From Actinostola sp. cb2023 (Eukaryota > Cnidaria > Anthozoa > Actiniaria > Actinostolidae), in the NCBI GenBank assembly GCA_033675265.1, contig JAUJYZ010001371.1, forward strand, positions 225,001 through 289,000: DNA of 64,000 nucleotides, in the 5' to 3' direction. A program made the position numbers and the translations under genes. Under the pieces are notes generated by a model. The model was not told the origin of the DNA. It ran no database searches and saw nothing but the letters and a program-made list of their open reading frames with translations. Shown one piece after another: positions 25,991 to 36,995 of the stretch (positions are counted from its first letter, which is position 1; the number at the start of each line of letters is the position of its first letter).

Positions 25991-26939
25991 AGATATGCAA
26001 ATTTCCGAAGAATTTCAAATTGAAAAATAAAATGGTGGCCAAACGGAAGATGCGAGGACTTGATCCAAAATATTGATATTCTTAATCCATGGAAGTCCTA
26101 GTCTAATTTTCCCTAGCATAAGAACGAGACGAACTGTGTACAATGAATGTATCACATGTATCAATAAACTAACATACTGCCAAAGCGCTTAGTGGCGACT
26201 TTTAGTTTGGCGACTTTTAGTTTGGCGACTCACGATGTCGCGAAATTCTTCTACGTTCTTATACCTATCGCTTCATATGTTTATTCTTGTTTTATCAACT
26301 TTCTACTGTTGGTTTTTGATTCACGATTTAGTCTTCGTAAGAATGAAGCGTTCTCACAGGCGACGCCAACATAAACAACCACACAAATGTGCACTTTGAT
26401 AAAGACCTTCGCCGAAAGATTGTCGAAAAACAACTGAAACTTTCAACCGACAAACCGTGCCTTAAAGAGCGGCAAAGAACCGGCTAAAACAAGAGGGTTA
26501 TCACTGTGTGTATGGCGAAGTTCGTTCGCCAAAGGCGACTTCAGTTGGCAAAGAAGACAAGATAACCGGCACTCCAAGATCAGCCGCTGAATAAAAATGC
26601 GATAAAATCTTCATCCAGGCCACAGAAAAAGAAGCTCCCCTGTACCTCACTTCGCTGTTTTAGAAGGAACTGTTTGTGTCAATGTCGAGAATTTTCGACA
26701 AAATCCTACTTCAGTTCGTGATTCATTTTGCTGCGTTTCAGACAACAAATCAGTGCTAATTTTGCAAAACACACCGGCGGTTTGGAATATTCATAGCTTG
26801 GTTCTCACTGCTAGTCCTGGCCTGCACAAGTTTAATTAGGTTCTTCGTAACAGATTATCCATGATACCAGATCGTTGAATTCCTTCTCAGCAGAACTGAA
26901 GAGCAGCAGATGTTTTGAACTGGCCTTTGAACTAGCTAC

Positions 26940-27003
26940 AGCGGTCGACAAAAGTATCGCGAACACCCCCTACCCCCGTCTCCAATGTTGAAGACTTAGC
27001 AAA
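26940..27003. repeat. 64-bp copy of a transposon end next to the Rep-like gene
   Basis: AGCGGTCGACAAAAGTATCG and the bases that follow are repeated base for base at 33269-33332, where they form the left half of a short MITE. Here only the left half is present and the Rep-like reading frame begins within about 15 bp. Confidence 0.8.
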
Positions 27004-27015
27004 AACGTACAGTCA

Positions 27016-28233
27016 AGCGAACGAAAATCTTGTTAGCAGCCGAGAGGAGTTTGCCCAATGTATCGTACAATCCTTTGTACATATAAGTGGAAAATCTGAC
27101 CTCATTGAGCATTGGGTTTGCAGTAAAGAACCTCACAAGAAGACCAGTGGGTTTCATTATCACATCACATTAAACTTAAGCATGCACGGAGGTGGTTGCT
27201 GGTCCGAAAGAAGCTTGTAGACAAACATGGGATAAATGTCAACTTCTCGAACGTACATGCCAACTATTACAGTGCGTGGTTATACGTTACAAAGGAAGAT
27301 CAAGCCCATGTCCAGTCAATAGGGCATCCAGACTTAAGTAACCACAAGGCCGCAAAACAAAGCAAGAGGAAGAAGTCGAACAAACGAAACAAGAAAAACC
27401 GTCTGAGTGTTTTTGACGTGTCACAGCTCGTGGTTAAGAAAGGTATCAAGACACGGCTAGAGTTGTTAGCTTTTGCCAGCCAACAAAAAAAGGCGGGAAA
27501 AGACGACTTAGCGCAGTTCATAGCTAACAGAGGTCCCAAATTCGTAGCAGAGGCATTACAAGTGGGCTGGGATATGGAGGAGGCTGAAGTGAAACTAGAA
27601 AGACAACGACTTACTCGTCTACAGGTGTTAGAAAAATCACTAGCGGGTCAATGTGCCGATCAATGCGAAGGAAAATGGCTTACAATGGCTAAATCAGTGC
27701 TTTCCAACAACGGAATAACCCATAACAGCTTTGCCAGTGCCGTAAAGGACCTGCTAGTTAAGGGGAGAGGAAAATACAGGAATGTAATGGTAAATGGCCC
27801 GGCGAATTGCGGAAAGACATTTCTGTTAAATCCACTAAATACTATTTACAGAACATTTACAAATCCTGCCACAAGTAGCTTCGCCTGGGTTGGAGCGGAA
27901 ACCGCAGAAGTTCTATTTCTGAATGACTTTCGATGGTCTCCACAGGTACTGGCCTGGCATGACATGCTTTTGCTTCTGGAAGGGCAAACTGTCCATTTAC
28001 CAGCTCCCAAGTGCCACTATGCGAAGGATATCACCTTTAATTCAGATACCCCTATATTTTGCACCGGCAAGCAAGAGATCATATTCGTTCGGGGTGGAAA
28101 TGTTGACGAGAGAGAAAGTGAAATGATGCGCTGCAGATGGAAAGTATTTAGGTTTAATTACCAGATACCCGAGGACGAACAAATCAATGTACCGGCGTGT
28201 CCACGTTGTTTTGCCCAGCTGATTCTGAAGTAA
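27016..28233 (+). pseudogene. HUH endonuclease / SF3 helicase Rep-like gene (integrated parvovirus- or CRESS-like), frameshifted
   Basis: A Rep-type gene in two frames. The 5' part (about 27016-27190) contains a His-Tyr-His motif at 27155-27163, as in HUH rolling-circle/hairpin endonucleases. The long 3' frame (to 28233) has the superfamily-3 Walker A GPANCGKT near 27800, a Walker B-like LNDFRW near 27920 and a C-terminal CPRC pair. The two parts are in different frames, so the gene is broken at about 27165-27195 unless an undetected splice joins them. It has no intron and no capsid-like neighbour. Rep proteins of this layout occur in parvoviruses and CRESS-DNA viruses and as integrated copies in animal genomes; a transposon-borne Rep is the alternative. 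Confidence 0.7.
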
Positions 28234-28799
28234 GAGATAACTAATTATAGCAATGGTTAACTGGTCGATGGTAGACCACCCAAGTTAACCACTGTAGAAC
28301 ACTCTACAGAAAGTGCGGCTTTAAGAACGCAAATTAATTGCATTTAGATAATAGAATGTTTCCCCAACAATATTCTACTTTCATACCAAATGTATACTAC
28401 TACAATAGTACGTTTGCTGTCCATCGGACAGCAAAATTTCGATGGTTAACTGCAGTGACTGTTGAGATAAAGAATTTGATACTTAATGTATACTTTAAAT
28501 AAGTGCGGCTTAACCATTCACTTAACCATGGCCTTATTTTTCTTAGATTATTGTCTTATACATCTATTTTTACTATTACATACATTAGTAACCTCCAAAG
28601 ATTTGCACTGTTAATGTTTTGAGGAGTCGTATGTGAAGGGAGAAGAATTAGAGAGCGTAGTTTATTGAACGGTTGACGGTAAATCAACATGTCAGTCAAC
28701 CAAGCCAACCATACGGCTAAGTGATCTAAAAATAACATCGCTTGTAGCAGTATGTTACGGAGCCCTCGAAGGGCCATGACACAATTTTTATTTCAGGTT

Positions 28800-29212
28800 A
28801 TAAGTCGAGTTATAAGTCGACATACAAGTCGACATACAAGTCGAGTTACCGAAGTCGAGTTATAAATCGACATACAAGTCGACATACAAGTCGACATACA
28901 AGTCGACATACAAGTCGACATACAAGTCGACATACAAGTCGACATACAAGTCGACATACAAGTCGACATACAAGTCGACATACAAGTCGACATACAAGTC
29001 GACATACAAGTCGAGTTACCGAAGTCGAGTTATAAGTCGACATACAAGTCGACATACAAGTCGACATACAAGTCGACATACAAGTCGACATACAAGTCGA
29101 CATACAAGTCGACATACAAGTCGAGTTATAAGTCGACATACAAGTCGACATACAAGTCGAGTTACAAGTCGAGTTACAAGTCGACATACAAGTCGAGTTA
29201 CAAGTCGAGTTT
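28800..29212. repeat. 12-bp satellite, left arm of palindromic transposon
   Basis: About 34 copies of CATACAAGTCGA, with AGTTATAAGTCG and AGTTACAAGTCG variants. The unit is a multiple of three, which creates long artificial open frames on the minus strand. Confidence 0.92.
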
Positions 29213-29300
29213 GCCTGGAAACGAACTGCGCGAATATTGCTGCGCATACTTATTATAGTATAAACTGCAGGCTCATATTAAAGGCGAAGGTAAATTCAAG

Positions 29301-29705
29301 ATGGAAGATCGTAATGACCTAATAGAGCAATATTTCAATCTTGGGTATAATCAAAAGGAAATCCTTGCCTGTCTTCTCAGTTCTGATACACAGCCTGACA
29401 CTTAGTCCCAGGCAGTTAAAGCGAGTTCTTTCCAGGAGGGTTCTTAGAAGAAGGATAAATCCATCAGACCTATCAACAATATTAAGTCATATAGAGCAAG
29501 AGCTACAATGCAGTGGAAGTGCTAATGGATATCGATCTATTTGGCAAAGATTAACGATAGAACAAGGATTAGTTGTCAGCAAAGAAACAGTACGACATGC
29601 TCTTAGAATCTTAGATCCCGAGGGTGTGGACCAGAGGTTGAGGCATCGACTGCAGCGACGTCAGTACAAAGGCAGAGGACCCAATTTCTTATGGCATATA
29701 GATGG
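29301..29705 (+). pseudogene. Integrase-type transposase 5' fragment, left arm
   Basis: The reading frame starts at ATG 29301 with MEDRNDLIEQYFNLGYNQKE, shifts frame near 29390, and continues through LSPRQLKRVLSRR, GYRSIWQRL and RGPNFLWHIDG. The last Asp is the first catalytic residue of an rve-type core. The coding similarity stops there, at the centre of the palindrome. Confidence 0.8.
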
Positions 29706-29707
29706 TT

Positions 29708-30399
29708 TGATACTGACCGACCATACATAAAACTCGTGTCTTTTACAAAGGAATCGCATGAACTGTTTCGCAAAAAACGCTGAATACCAGCAACGTTGTT
29801 GTTTTCGGTACCATAATCTGCCCGTACAATGCGTGGAGTACCTCCTACTTCCTTAATGCATTCAACAAAATATTTTGCAATAACAGTACTAGTTGGGTTA
29901 TTGTTGACATTCTTACTTCAAGCCACATAATCCTCCTGCTGTACCCATCTATGCAACCATGTATACAAAACCCAAAGGGTTTTAGTTTATCATAGCCATC
30001 TATATGCCATAAGAAATTGGGTCCTCTGCCTTTGTACTGACGTCGCTGCAGTCGATGCCTCAACCTCTGGTCCACACCCTCGGGATCTAAGATTCTAAGA
30101 GCATGTCGTACTGTTTCTTTGCTGACAACTAATCCTTGTTCTATCGTTAATCTTTGCCAAATAGATCGATATCCAATAGCACTCCACTGCGTTGTAGCTC
30201 TTGCTCTATATGACTTAATATTGTTGATAGGTCTGATGGATTTATCCTTCTTCTAAGAACCCTCCTGGAAAGAACTCGCTTTAACTGCCTGGGACTAAGT
30301 GTCAGGCTGTGTATCAGAACTGAGAAGACAGGCAAGGATTTCCTTTTGATTATACCCAAGATTGAAATATTGCTCTATTAGGTCATTACGATCTTCCAT
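29708..30399 (-). pseudogene. Integrase-type transposase fragment, right arm
   Basis: An inverted copy of the left-arm transposase starts at ATG 30399 with the same early frameshift and extends further. It has LWHIDGYDKLKPFGF (first Asp), IHGCIDGYSRRI, and in a further frame GTPRIVRADYGTEN (second Asp). It ends before a recognisable catalytic Glu region, so neither arm encodes a complete enzyme. Confidence 0.82.
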
Positions 30400-30489
30400 C
30401 TTGAATTTACCTTCGCCTTTAATATGAGCCTGCAGTTTATACTATAATAAGTATGCGCAGCAATATTCGCGCAGTTCGTTTCCAGGCAA

Positions 30490-31150
30490 ACTCGACTTGT
30501 AACTCGACTTGTATGTCGACTTGTAACTCGACTTGTAACTCGACTTGTATGTCGACTTGTATGTCGACTTATAACTCGACTTGTATGTCGACTTGTATGT
30601 CGACTTGTATGTCGACTTGTATGTCGACTTGTAACTCGACTTGTATGTCGACTTGTAACTCGACTTGTATGTCGACTTGTATGTCGACTTATAACTCGAC
30701 TTGTATGTCGACTTGTATGTCGACTTGTATGTCGACTTGTAACTCGACTTGTATGTCGACTTGTAACTCGACTTGTATGTCGACTTGTATGTCGACTTAT
30801 AACTCGACTTGACTCGACTTGTAACTCGACTTGTATGTCGACTTGTATGTCGACTTGTATGTCGACTTGTATGTCGACTTGTATGTCGACTTGTATGTCG
30901 ACTTGTATGTCGACTTGTATGTCGACTTGTATGTCGACTTGTATGTCGACTTATAACTCGACTTCGGTAACTCGACTTGTATGTCGACTTGTATGTCGAC
31001 TTGTATGTCGACTTGTATGTCGACTTGTATGTCGACTTGTATGTCGACTTGTATGTCGACTTGTATGTCGACTTGTATGTCGATTTATAACTCGACTTCG
31101 GTAACTCGACTTGTATGTCGACTTGTATGTCGACTTATAACTCGACTTAT
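30490..31150. repeat. 12-bp satellite, right arm of palindromic transposon
   Basis: About 54 copies of GTATGTCGACTT with TAACTCGACTTG variants, the inverse of the left-arm array but longer. The internal order of variants differs between the arms, so the arrays have changed since the arms were copied. Confidence 0.92.
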
Positions 31151-31456
31151 AACCTGAAATAAAAATTGTGTCATGGCCCTTCGAGGGCTCCGTAGTATGT
31201 GTATCAAAGCAACGATAAAATATAACTTCATATCTACTCTAGTCTTTATAAGATATACTGATTCTCTATTTAGATCTACTATAATCACTATTGTGTGTAC
31301 ATAGAACAAATTTGATCATTTTTATCAACAACACCAAATTTATTAAGTAAACTCACTGACGTTCATTGCTTACAAGTTGATAGCTATATCGGTAGGCCGT
31401 CAATTATGTATTGTCCCTGTGTTACCATCAGCACTGTTCATTGTAAAATAAAGTCT

Positions 31457-32937
31457 TTAATACTTAAGTCGTTTGCCTTTGCTTTTAATAACTGCGTCGA
31501 TTCTCCTGTTCATAGAGTTAATGAGTGTGTTTATTGCCCGGGGGGGGGGGGGGGGCACTAAGGGTATTTTTGGGTAGGGGTGTGCCGCGGACACCTCAAA
31601 ACCCTGACCCTATCCCAGACCTAAAATTTTGATTTTCTATACCCTATCCCAGACTAAAGCTTTAAAATGTACACCCTATCCCAGACTAAAGCTTAAAAAT
31701 GTATACCCTATCCAGATTGAAAGCGTGCTAAAGGGATATGTAAATTGATAGCGACTGATAGTGGCGTTATTGCGGAAACCATACCCTATACCAGACCAAA
31801 ACGTACCCGATCCCAGCCTAAAAAGGCAAAAAAACGATACCCTACCCCAGACCTGGGAGCTCAAAAACCATACCCTATCCCGTGGCACATACCCGTATAG
31901 CGTATATAGGGGAGTACCCCCCCCCCCCCCCCCCGGGAATTTATTGCGTCTAGAGGTATCCCCATGATCGTTCGCTTTAATCTTTCCGTAAATTGATCAT
32001 AGTTTTCTCGTTCTATACGCATCTCTATTACATCATCGTGTAAGGTATCCATGACCCTTTTGAAGAAGTTTTCAATTGGATTTAGATCAGGACTTCTTGG
32101 TGGAATATGTAGCAGTTCTGCATTGACGCGAGTCATAGCCTGTCTTGCCTTTGCACTGTTTTGTGATGGGTCCCCGTCTTGAATCCACATGCGTGTCTGT
32201 CCTTTGTTTGCTCTTCTAAATGCCTCTTCAAAATGTTTGTCAATGAAACTAGCAAAGAACTCACCATTCATCTTATCATATTTTTCACACAATACTACTC
32301 CTTCATTATGTGAAATACCTACAATAAGCTTTACGAGACTTCCTCCGGTTCCGCTCTTTTGGCCTTTGGCAGTGCAGCCGGGACTCAATCCCTCTGCCTT
32401 CCGACGCCAAATCTTTCCTTTTGGTGCTGTTGCTTGATCTAACGGACGCGTTTTGTGTACAAAAGACACACCATCCAAGTAAAACGCTATATAATCAGTC
32501 CAAAGGTTTTCTGGAAAAACTTTTTTCATCCGTCTTGCAAAAGCAAGTCGCTTCTTTCTATCAAGATCTGTAACGAGCCCTTTTTTGCGGGCAACTAAAT
32601 AGAAAAACCCTTTCTTATTTAACAAACGGCTGACTGTACGTACTGATACTTCCATTGGAGATATACCAGCTTCCTTCATTTTTCTTTTCACAGTGAAGTT
32701 CCCTTCACGTTTTCTCAGCAGATACAGTGCACGTATTATTGTCCTCTTTTGACGATCAGTAAGCTTTTTGTGGACGACCTAAATGACATTTCTTTTCATT
32801 TGATGATTTTGTGGGCCTCAAAGAACTTCTTATCACTTTCAGTACAGTTGATGGTGAGCGCTTGCAGACCCTTGCATATTTTGGCAATTTTTCGGCCTGA
32901 TAGTTTTTCTTGTCTATCGAGAAGTTTCATATAAGCT
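31457..32937 (-). pseudogene. Tc1-type transposase (DD34E), interrupted
   Basis: The main frame 32760-31940 holds FYLDGVSFVHK (first Asp), MWIQDGDPSQNS (second Asp) and PPRSPDLNPIENFF (Glu). Thirty-four residues separate the second Asp from the Glu, the Tc1 spacing. The helix-turn-helix N-terminus is split over other frames up to about 32937 (the GRPQK segment is at about 32775). The C-terminus is cut by a 402-bp MITE. Beyond it the last 20 or so codons resume in frame and end at TAA 31457-31459. The element's own terminal repeats were not found. Confidence 0.85.
31538..31939. mobile_element. hAT-like MITE inserted in the Tc1 transposase
   Basis: The element begins CCGGGGGG and ends CCCCGGGAA. 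It is flanked by the 8-bp duplication TTTATTGC (31530-31537 and 31940-31947). Removing it and one duplication leaves the transposase C-terminus in frame. The interior is a degenerate run of ACCCTATCCCAGAC units. An 8-bp duplication fits hAT or P-type elements. Confidence 0.85.
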
Positions 32938-33267
32938 TTTTCTTCGTCATTTACTTTAGTAGCCACCGTGATATGGGATATGTCTCACGCTGCCGGACAA
33001 AATCGTTTGTTTTTACTGTGCAGACGTTCTGCGTTTATATGCATCATACTAGCGGATGTCGACATAAATCGGTTGATTATATATTTCACAAAAAGACGTC
33101 ATTAGTTTAGAGTTATTCGCTTCAAGAAACAACGTCATTTTGATGCTTCTACGTGACAACACATTATACCTGTAGTGACGTGTAACGCTTCTCCAGCTCC
33201 TATCGGAGTCACGATAACACGTCGAATTACTGTCTGATATTGACCAGATATGGTTTCTGTCCTCAGA

Positions 33268-33427
33268 TAGCGGTCGACAAAAGTATCGCGAACACCCCCT
33301 ACCCCCGTCTCCAATGTTGAAGACTTAGCAAATGATCATAGCGCAGCAGATTGAAACCCAACTTTGAATTGGGGGAAAGGGGGCCACTGTAGAGCTAAGT
33401 GTTCGTGGACTTTTGTCGAACGCTGTA
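33268..33427. mobile_element. 160-bp MITE with TA borders
   Basis: The left end TAGCGGTCGACAAAAGT is inverted at the right end as ACTTTTGTCGAACGCTGTA with small differences (33408-33427). TA borders suggest mobilisation by a Tc1/mariner-type enzyme. The left 64 bp recur at 26940-27003. Confidence 0.75.
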
Positions 33428-33722
33428 GCTTTGTTTTGTAGAAATTCTCGCACTTGAAGTTTTGATATAAATAATATTACCTGGAGTTAGTTTTTTGTTG
33501 TTTTGTTTTTAATGTTTTCAATCGTTGTTCTTCCTCGCTTCATGAAGTACTGAAGTCAGACGACGAAATTATTCTGCAATTTCACTATAGCTAGATTCAG
33601 ATTCTACACTAGAACTACACGGTACGCTTTCGGCTGCCATCAGTGTTGAATCTGACGTCAAATTCCTATTGTGTAAGACGCGACATGATTGGTTCATCGC
33701 GTGGAATTTATAATGAGTGTTC

Positions 33723-33801
33723 TATTTTTAGCTCAATTTGTGCAAATGATGTCGTACAGACCTATTATAGGAGAGGAAGGCTCCTAGTAATGGGCTCCTG
33801 T
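33723..33801. repeat. Right member of a 7.9-kb-spaced inverted repeat
   Basis: This is the inverse of 25915-25990, ending CTCCTAGTAATGGGCTCCTG. It differs from the left member by several substitutions and a short indel in the middle. C-rich low-complexity sequence follows at 33955-34090. Confidence 0.7.
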
Positions 33802-34140
33802 ATAGAGTATGTCTTTGCTTATTAAATAGGCCTAATTTCTATAGCTTCATTTAGACCTAATTTGTGTTATTCTCTTTTATAATCAATTAATCATTCTAAT
33901 AAACTTGTTTGTTCCTGGCTTTGTTCACATTAAGGCTCTTCAAGGAAAACCCAATAACCCCCCCCCCCCCCCCTCCCCCCTCTAAACCCCCCCCCCTTTC
34001 TGATAGTTATTTTAATCATGATTCATGACCCACCCCCTGTCCTATTTAAAAAATCACCTGAACCCTTCCCCAACCCCCCCCCTTCTGATAGTTATTTTAA
34101 TCATGACCCACCTCCTGTCCTATTTAAAGTTTATAAATGA

Positions 34141-35167
34141 GCGGCCACGAACAACACTCCACTGGTATACGTCGGATCAAACAATGATCTAACTGGTTCG
34201 CAAATTTAGAAATAGGTTAAATGAAGAATAACCAATACGACGTAGAATATTTCGGATTTAATTTTGCACAATATTTCGACTAGCCATACTAGTCTTCATC
34301 AGGTGCATATGAGATTTTACAAGTGACTTGACTATATATAATGGTAAAAAGGAAATGACGTTTTAGTATATGATATGATAGCGAGAGATAAGTAACGGTG
34401 TAACTGATTAGTAGGTTTCATCGCGTTTATTAAGGCCATTAGGTTCAAGAGTGTTAGCACGTGTTATGAGATAAGCTTCTTTGGCTTTGCGAATAGCATC
34501 ACGAGAAGAGAGAAAATTTGTTCTAAAGGAATTAAAAGGATATTAGATGCAGAGTGGTCAGGGTTAGATAGAAAATGTTCAGATGCAGTAGTGGGTTTGG
34601 ATTTACTAGAAGGTTTGTCAACTGTCCTACGATGTTCGTTGAAGCGGTCTTTGAGTCTACGTTTGGTTTCACCAATGTACTGTTTGTGACATTTAGTACA
34701 TTGAATCATGTAAATTACGTTTTTTGTGTTACAGTCCATGTGTGTAGTAATGGTTCTGGTTTCACCCGTAGAAGTAAAAGTATATTGGGTGCAGTTATCG
34801 GAAATGTAAGGGCAAGTTAAACAGTTTTGTCCACAACGAAAAGAACCTGGATTGTGATTGGAAGCAGTGTTGGAGTTATCTGACGGTAGTTTGGATTTGA
34901 CTAGCAAATCACGTAGATTGGATGAACGTCGGAAGGCTACTAAAGGGCGTTGGGGGAAAATGGTTTTGCAACGCACGGAGGAATGTAGAAGGTCAAAATG
35001 TTTCTTAAAGATAGGAAACATAGATGGAAGTGATGGATTATAGGTGACTATAAAGGGAATTCGGTGAGAGGAATTAGATTTCTGTCTAGGTTGTAGAGCA
35101 AGATTGCGAGGGATGTCAGCAGCGCGTTTAGTTTGTTTAGTGATCCCTAAATCGCTATTTACAAGCA
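34141..35167 (-). pseudogene. Penelope-like retroelement 3' half with GIY-YIG nuclease (minus copy)
   Basis: The frame 35168-34464 holds the post-RT linker, the zinc-finger-like CGQNCLTCPY and the GIY-YIG core KNVIYMIQCTKCHKQYIG. These are typical of endonuclease-bearing Penelope elements. A CT insertion near 34514, relative to the copy at 54528, shifts the last 30 or so codons out of frame. The 3' tail (34141-34400) contains a hammerhead-like core. The 5' end joins a plus-strand fragment of the same family at about 35168, head to head. Confidence 0.87.
34274..34302 (-). ncRNA. Candidate hammerhead ribozyme core in Penelope tail (minus copy)
   Basis: On the minus strand CTGATGA is followed by a 6-bp stem (GACTAG/CTAGTC, 5-base loop) and GAAA, the conserved hammerhead core. 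Penelope elements are known to carry hammerheads in their terminal repeats. I could not identify a convincing stem I, so activity is uncertain. Confidence 0.45.
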
Positions 35168-35875
35168 TATCACCTATAAAGACTCAAAATGAAACTTTTC
35201 ATCGTAACTGGAGATTCATTTCGCATTTTGCCGCCCGCCGTTATCTCAGACTGCTCATCAAAGAATGTAAGAACACTATTTGTTATTTAACCTCTGAACT
35301 GAATATTTATATATATCGATGATATTTTTATGGTCTGGACAGAAGGTCCTGATAACCTAAAAACTTTCATCGATTATCTTAATAATATTCATCCCACCAT
35401 AAAATTTACTAGTTTTCACTCTTCTAGTAATGTCCCGTTTCTTGATGTCAATGTATCCCTTAATAATGGAGTCATTGAAACTGACCTTTATAGTAAACCT
35501 ACTGATAAACATCAGCATCTGCTTTTTTCATCTTGTCATCCTAGTCATACTAAAAAAGCCATTCCTTTCAGCTTAGCTCTCCGTCTCAGACGAATTTGTT
35601 CCACTGAGGAAGCTTTTAAAAACCGTACCTCTGAACTTATCTCCTATCTCCTTAAACGAGGTTACAGCCGTGACTTTCTCACTAAACAAACTAAACGCGC
35701 TGCTGACATCCCTCGCAATCTTGCTCTACAACCTAGACAGAAATCTAATTCCTCTCACCGAATTCCCTTTATAGTCACCTATAATCCATCACTTCCATCT
35801 ATGTTTCCTATCTTTAAGAAACATTTTGACCTTCTACATTCCTCCGTGCGTTGCAAAACCATTTTCCCCCAACGG
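35168..35875 (+). pseudogene. Penelope-like reverse transcriptase fragment (plus copy)
   Basis: YIDDIFMVW at about 35312-35338 is the catalytic YxDD motif of Penelope RT. It is followed by FIDYLNNIHPTIKFT, FLDVNVSL and the thumb/linker shared with the minus copy. The frame is cut at about 35874 within the linker (IFPQR) and is truncated just upstream of the YxDD motif. It has no GIY-YIG domain. Confidence 0.85.
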
Positions 35876-36365
35876 AAGTTGTCCAGTTTAGTGTGAAAAT
35901 CTTCAAGCGATATGTCAACAGACGTGACTGATCTCAATTAACAGCTCATTTTAAGTAAACAACTCTTATCAGTGGTACCACTTCGCGACTATCTTGGATT
36001 CCAGAGCACAGTAGGATAATATTTTGTCCTTCTGCATGCAGCTAAATACATACATGTATACTACGAGTCGTTCCTGTCCTGGACGTCGCAATTTTCCTCA
36101 GCCTTTGTATCTTCTCGTCAGAAACGAAATAGTCAAAAAATGTAATATAGTTTTATTGCAGAAATGTGTTATTGTTTAGTTATAATGTGAAGTATGTAAT
36201 GCTAAATAAGCTGATCGACCAGGTGATTGAAGTGTACTTTAATTTCATGGGTTTATGAAAACCATTCTAACACCGAGATCTAGCTACTGAACATGCATGG
36301 TTTCCACTTGATCGCCAGGATCACCAGGATCGCTGAACACGCCGGTTTCTCCGGGCGATCCGGTA

Positions 36366-36442
36366 TACCCTGGTTCCAGAAGCTTTGTTAAGCTCTATAA
36401 TACGATGTTTGCAGCTCGTGGGATACCTCTGGAACCAGGGTA
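36366..36442. mobile_element. 77-bp hairpin MITE
   Basis: TACCCTGGTTCCAGA and its exact inverse TCTGGAACCAGGGTA bound a 47-bp loop, with TA at the ends. Bases 35876-36365 before it hold nothing recognisable. Confidence 0.75.
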
Positions 36443-36762
36443 CTGAATCGATAGAAACCAGGCTTGACATTATCTCTATTGTCATCATTAAAGCAATAGA
36501 TAACTGACTGACCATAGCTACTCAACTCGATTAGCTGTTTTTAGCTATTTTGAGTAGCTGTGCTCAATTCCAACATTAAATTTTATACATATCTATATAT
36601 GTGTGTCTGTATACACAGATACGCATATATCTCAATGTAATCACAATGAGCACAATAAAGTTGTTACTTGTTATAGTCATTATAGTAAGATTGAATATAG
36701 ATTGTGGTTCTCATAAACTCGTGAAATACATACACTTTTATATGCACTCTCAATTGTAAAAG

Positions 36763-36981
36763 GTTACACGAGACGATTCGCAACAACGATTTTCCGCTCA
36801 ACACTTGGTCAATTTCACAAGTTCGTTACAAAAAATTAAAATTAAAATCAAACAAAATTTTAAAATTGAAATGAAAGAAAAATGTCGCTAAAAATTGTTC
36901 CGTTTTGTATGTTCAACGGCATAAACTTTACGTGTGACATTGTTGCACGGAAAAGCGTTGTTGCAAGTCGTCTCGTGTAAC
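36763..36981. mobile_element. 219-bp MITE with 35-bp inverted repeats
   Basis: The left end GTTACACGAGACGATTCGCA and right end (36947-36981) are near-perfect inverted repeats. The interior is AT-rich and non-coding. It ends 14 bp before the stop codon of the Sae2/CtIP-like gene, within that gene's 3' UTR. Confidence 0.82.
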
Positions 36982-36995
36982 ACCGATTCAATCGA

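Larger units (their letters stand above)
28756..31194. mobile_element. Palindromic integrase-type DNA transposon (IS3EU-like) with 6-bp target duplication
   Basis: Terminal inverted repeats start TACGGAGCCCTCGAAGGG, and the target duplication GTATGT is at 28750-28755 and 31195-31200. From each end come about 30 bp of TIR, then 400-650 bp of a 12-bp satellite, then a copy of the same transposase 5' region pointing inward. The left arm is about 950 bp; the right arm carries the longer transposase copy. A retroviral-integrase-like core with 6-bp duplications suggests the IS3EU group, but the family name is an inference. Confidence 0.8.

Noticed and set aside
26192..26374. 60-codon plus frame
   Set aside because: It begins in a short GGCGACTTTTAGTTT repeat and shows no recognisable protein features.
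28793..31104. Open frames encoding runs of MSTC or VCRL repeats
   Set aside because: They are translations of the 12-bp transposon satellite (unit divisible by three), with no homology outside it.
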